A stretch of 64,000 bases of DNA, taken from assembly GCA_013398175.1 (NCBI GenBank), contig VZRZ01008555.1, positions 1,861,875-1,925,874 of the forward strand, written 5' to 3'. Positions 63,321 through 64,000 of the stretch are shown here, piece by piece; positions within the stretch are counted from its first letter, which is position 1, and each line of letters begins with the position of its first letter. The notes beneath the pieces are model-generated. The model was not told where the DNA came from, searched no databases, and saw only the letters and a list, made by a program, of their open reading frames with translations. The translations under genes and the position numbers were made by a program. The DNA is from Climacteris rufus. Lineage: Eukaryota > Chordata > Aves > Passeriformes > Climacteridae.

Positions 63321-64000
63321 CAGCGGCACACCTGTGTTTTATAGCTTGTCACAAAATCAAGGCATCTGTGGAAGTCACAAGAGGAGAGTCCCCCTGCATC
63401 TTCCACTAGTTTTGCACCGTTCCCAAAACTATCAAGGGATATTGGCTGCTGATTTAGTTTTGTCCCTGAAGAAAAAGCTGAGTTATCTGAAAAGAGCTTA
63501 CAGGAAGAGAGGGTCCTTTAAGAAATTCTATTTGGCTTTCTTTTTTTCCTCCCATATGTATTGTCCATGTAGGAATTTGCTTAGGTAGGACATAAGAGTG
63601 TATCTGAGCAACGGGCCAGTAAAAAATCACTCAAAAATTTATTTTAATCTTAAGAAACCTCTATTCACCCACAAAATTCCAGCAATGGTAAAATGAGTGG
63701 AGACTATCATAAACATTCCTGTGTCTTGTGTGCTGGTCTGAAAGACAGATATACCAGAGAAGATCCAGCCCACTAAATTCTGTCTATTCTGGGGTGTTGG
63801 TACCTAAAATTAGTTCATGTTCAGAATAGAGTTACAAATTGCTTAGCTTTGCAGACACAAAATTCATAAGATTCTTCCTCATGACTGAGATTGCCATACC
63901 CTTTCTTAGTCACACAAGTTCACAGAATATGGGTGCCTAAAACCCTGCTATACATGAAATTCATCTGTGTTCAGAAAAAAAAAAACAAAAAAAACAATAA
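63321..64000. other. Unique sequence to the window end, no gene recognised
   Basis: Downstream of the CpG island the composition returns to AT-rich. A donor-like AG|GTAGGA occurs at about 63583. The window ends in A-rich DNA. Confidence 0.4.

Noticed and set aside
63025..63588. 187-codon frame across the CpG island as a protein gene
   Set aside because: Pro/Ala/Gly/Arg-rich product follows from GC content; overlapping frames are open on both strands; no domain.
1..64000. CRISPR arrays, tRNA/rRNA genes, prokaryotic operons, full-length endogenous retroviruses
   Set aside because: No spaced direct-repeat array, no cloverleaf with conserved boxes noticed, no clustered coding frames, and no paired LTRs were seen.

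Overview
The window looks like a 64 kb piece of non-coding DNA from a bird. It is AT-rich, has two short assembly gaps, and is littered with CR1 non-LTR retrotransposon fragments. Several of these end in the 8-base tail units (ATTCTATG type) typical of avian CR1, for example at 7126, 24500, 34764, 36942 and 47239. I recognise no prokaryotic gene, operon, CRISPR array, tRNA or rRNA. No open frame gives me a confident protein-coding exon. Species cannot be decided from what is here.

Layout. Positions 1-6984 are unique sequence with one gap (140-173), a candidate conserved segment (1700-1960), a GC- and CpG-rich block (3905-4290) and a 179-codon orphan frame with a membrane-like segment (4966-5505, minus). 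A CR1 3' end (6985-7126) is followed by a 77-bp tandem duplication. From 7.3 to 20 kb the DNA is unique, with simple repeats and a few segments that look like conserved regulatory elements. From 21 to 59 kb the window holds CR1 copies of two age classes. The younger copies lie at 24.4, 27.5-28.3, 30.8-31.4, 34.1-34.8, 36.8, 45.0 and 47.0 kb. Much older, L3-like remnants lie at 21.1-21.4, 31.8-32.4, 54.1-54.5 and 58.3-58.6 kb, where decayed reverse-transcriptase motifs can still be read. A GC-rich block of unknown origin lies at 22.8-23.1 kb.

The right end carries the best candidate for a functional transcription unit: a compact CpG island (63036-63270). A CRE-like site and a TTTAAA box lie just upstream on the plus strand, and a good splice donor faces the minus strand. 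It could be the promoter or first exon of a gene or lncRNA lying mostly outside the window.

The genes do not work together here in any way that can be shown. The simplest reading is an intergenic (or very large intronic) region near a developmentally regulated gene, with scattered enhancer-like segments and slowly decaying CR1 copies. I found nothing that amounts to a new molecular system. The most useful leads are the CpG-island promoter, the unexplained GC-rich block at 22.8 kb, the homeodomain-site-rich segments, and unusual CR1 tail structures.
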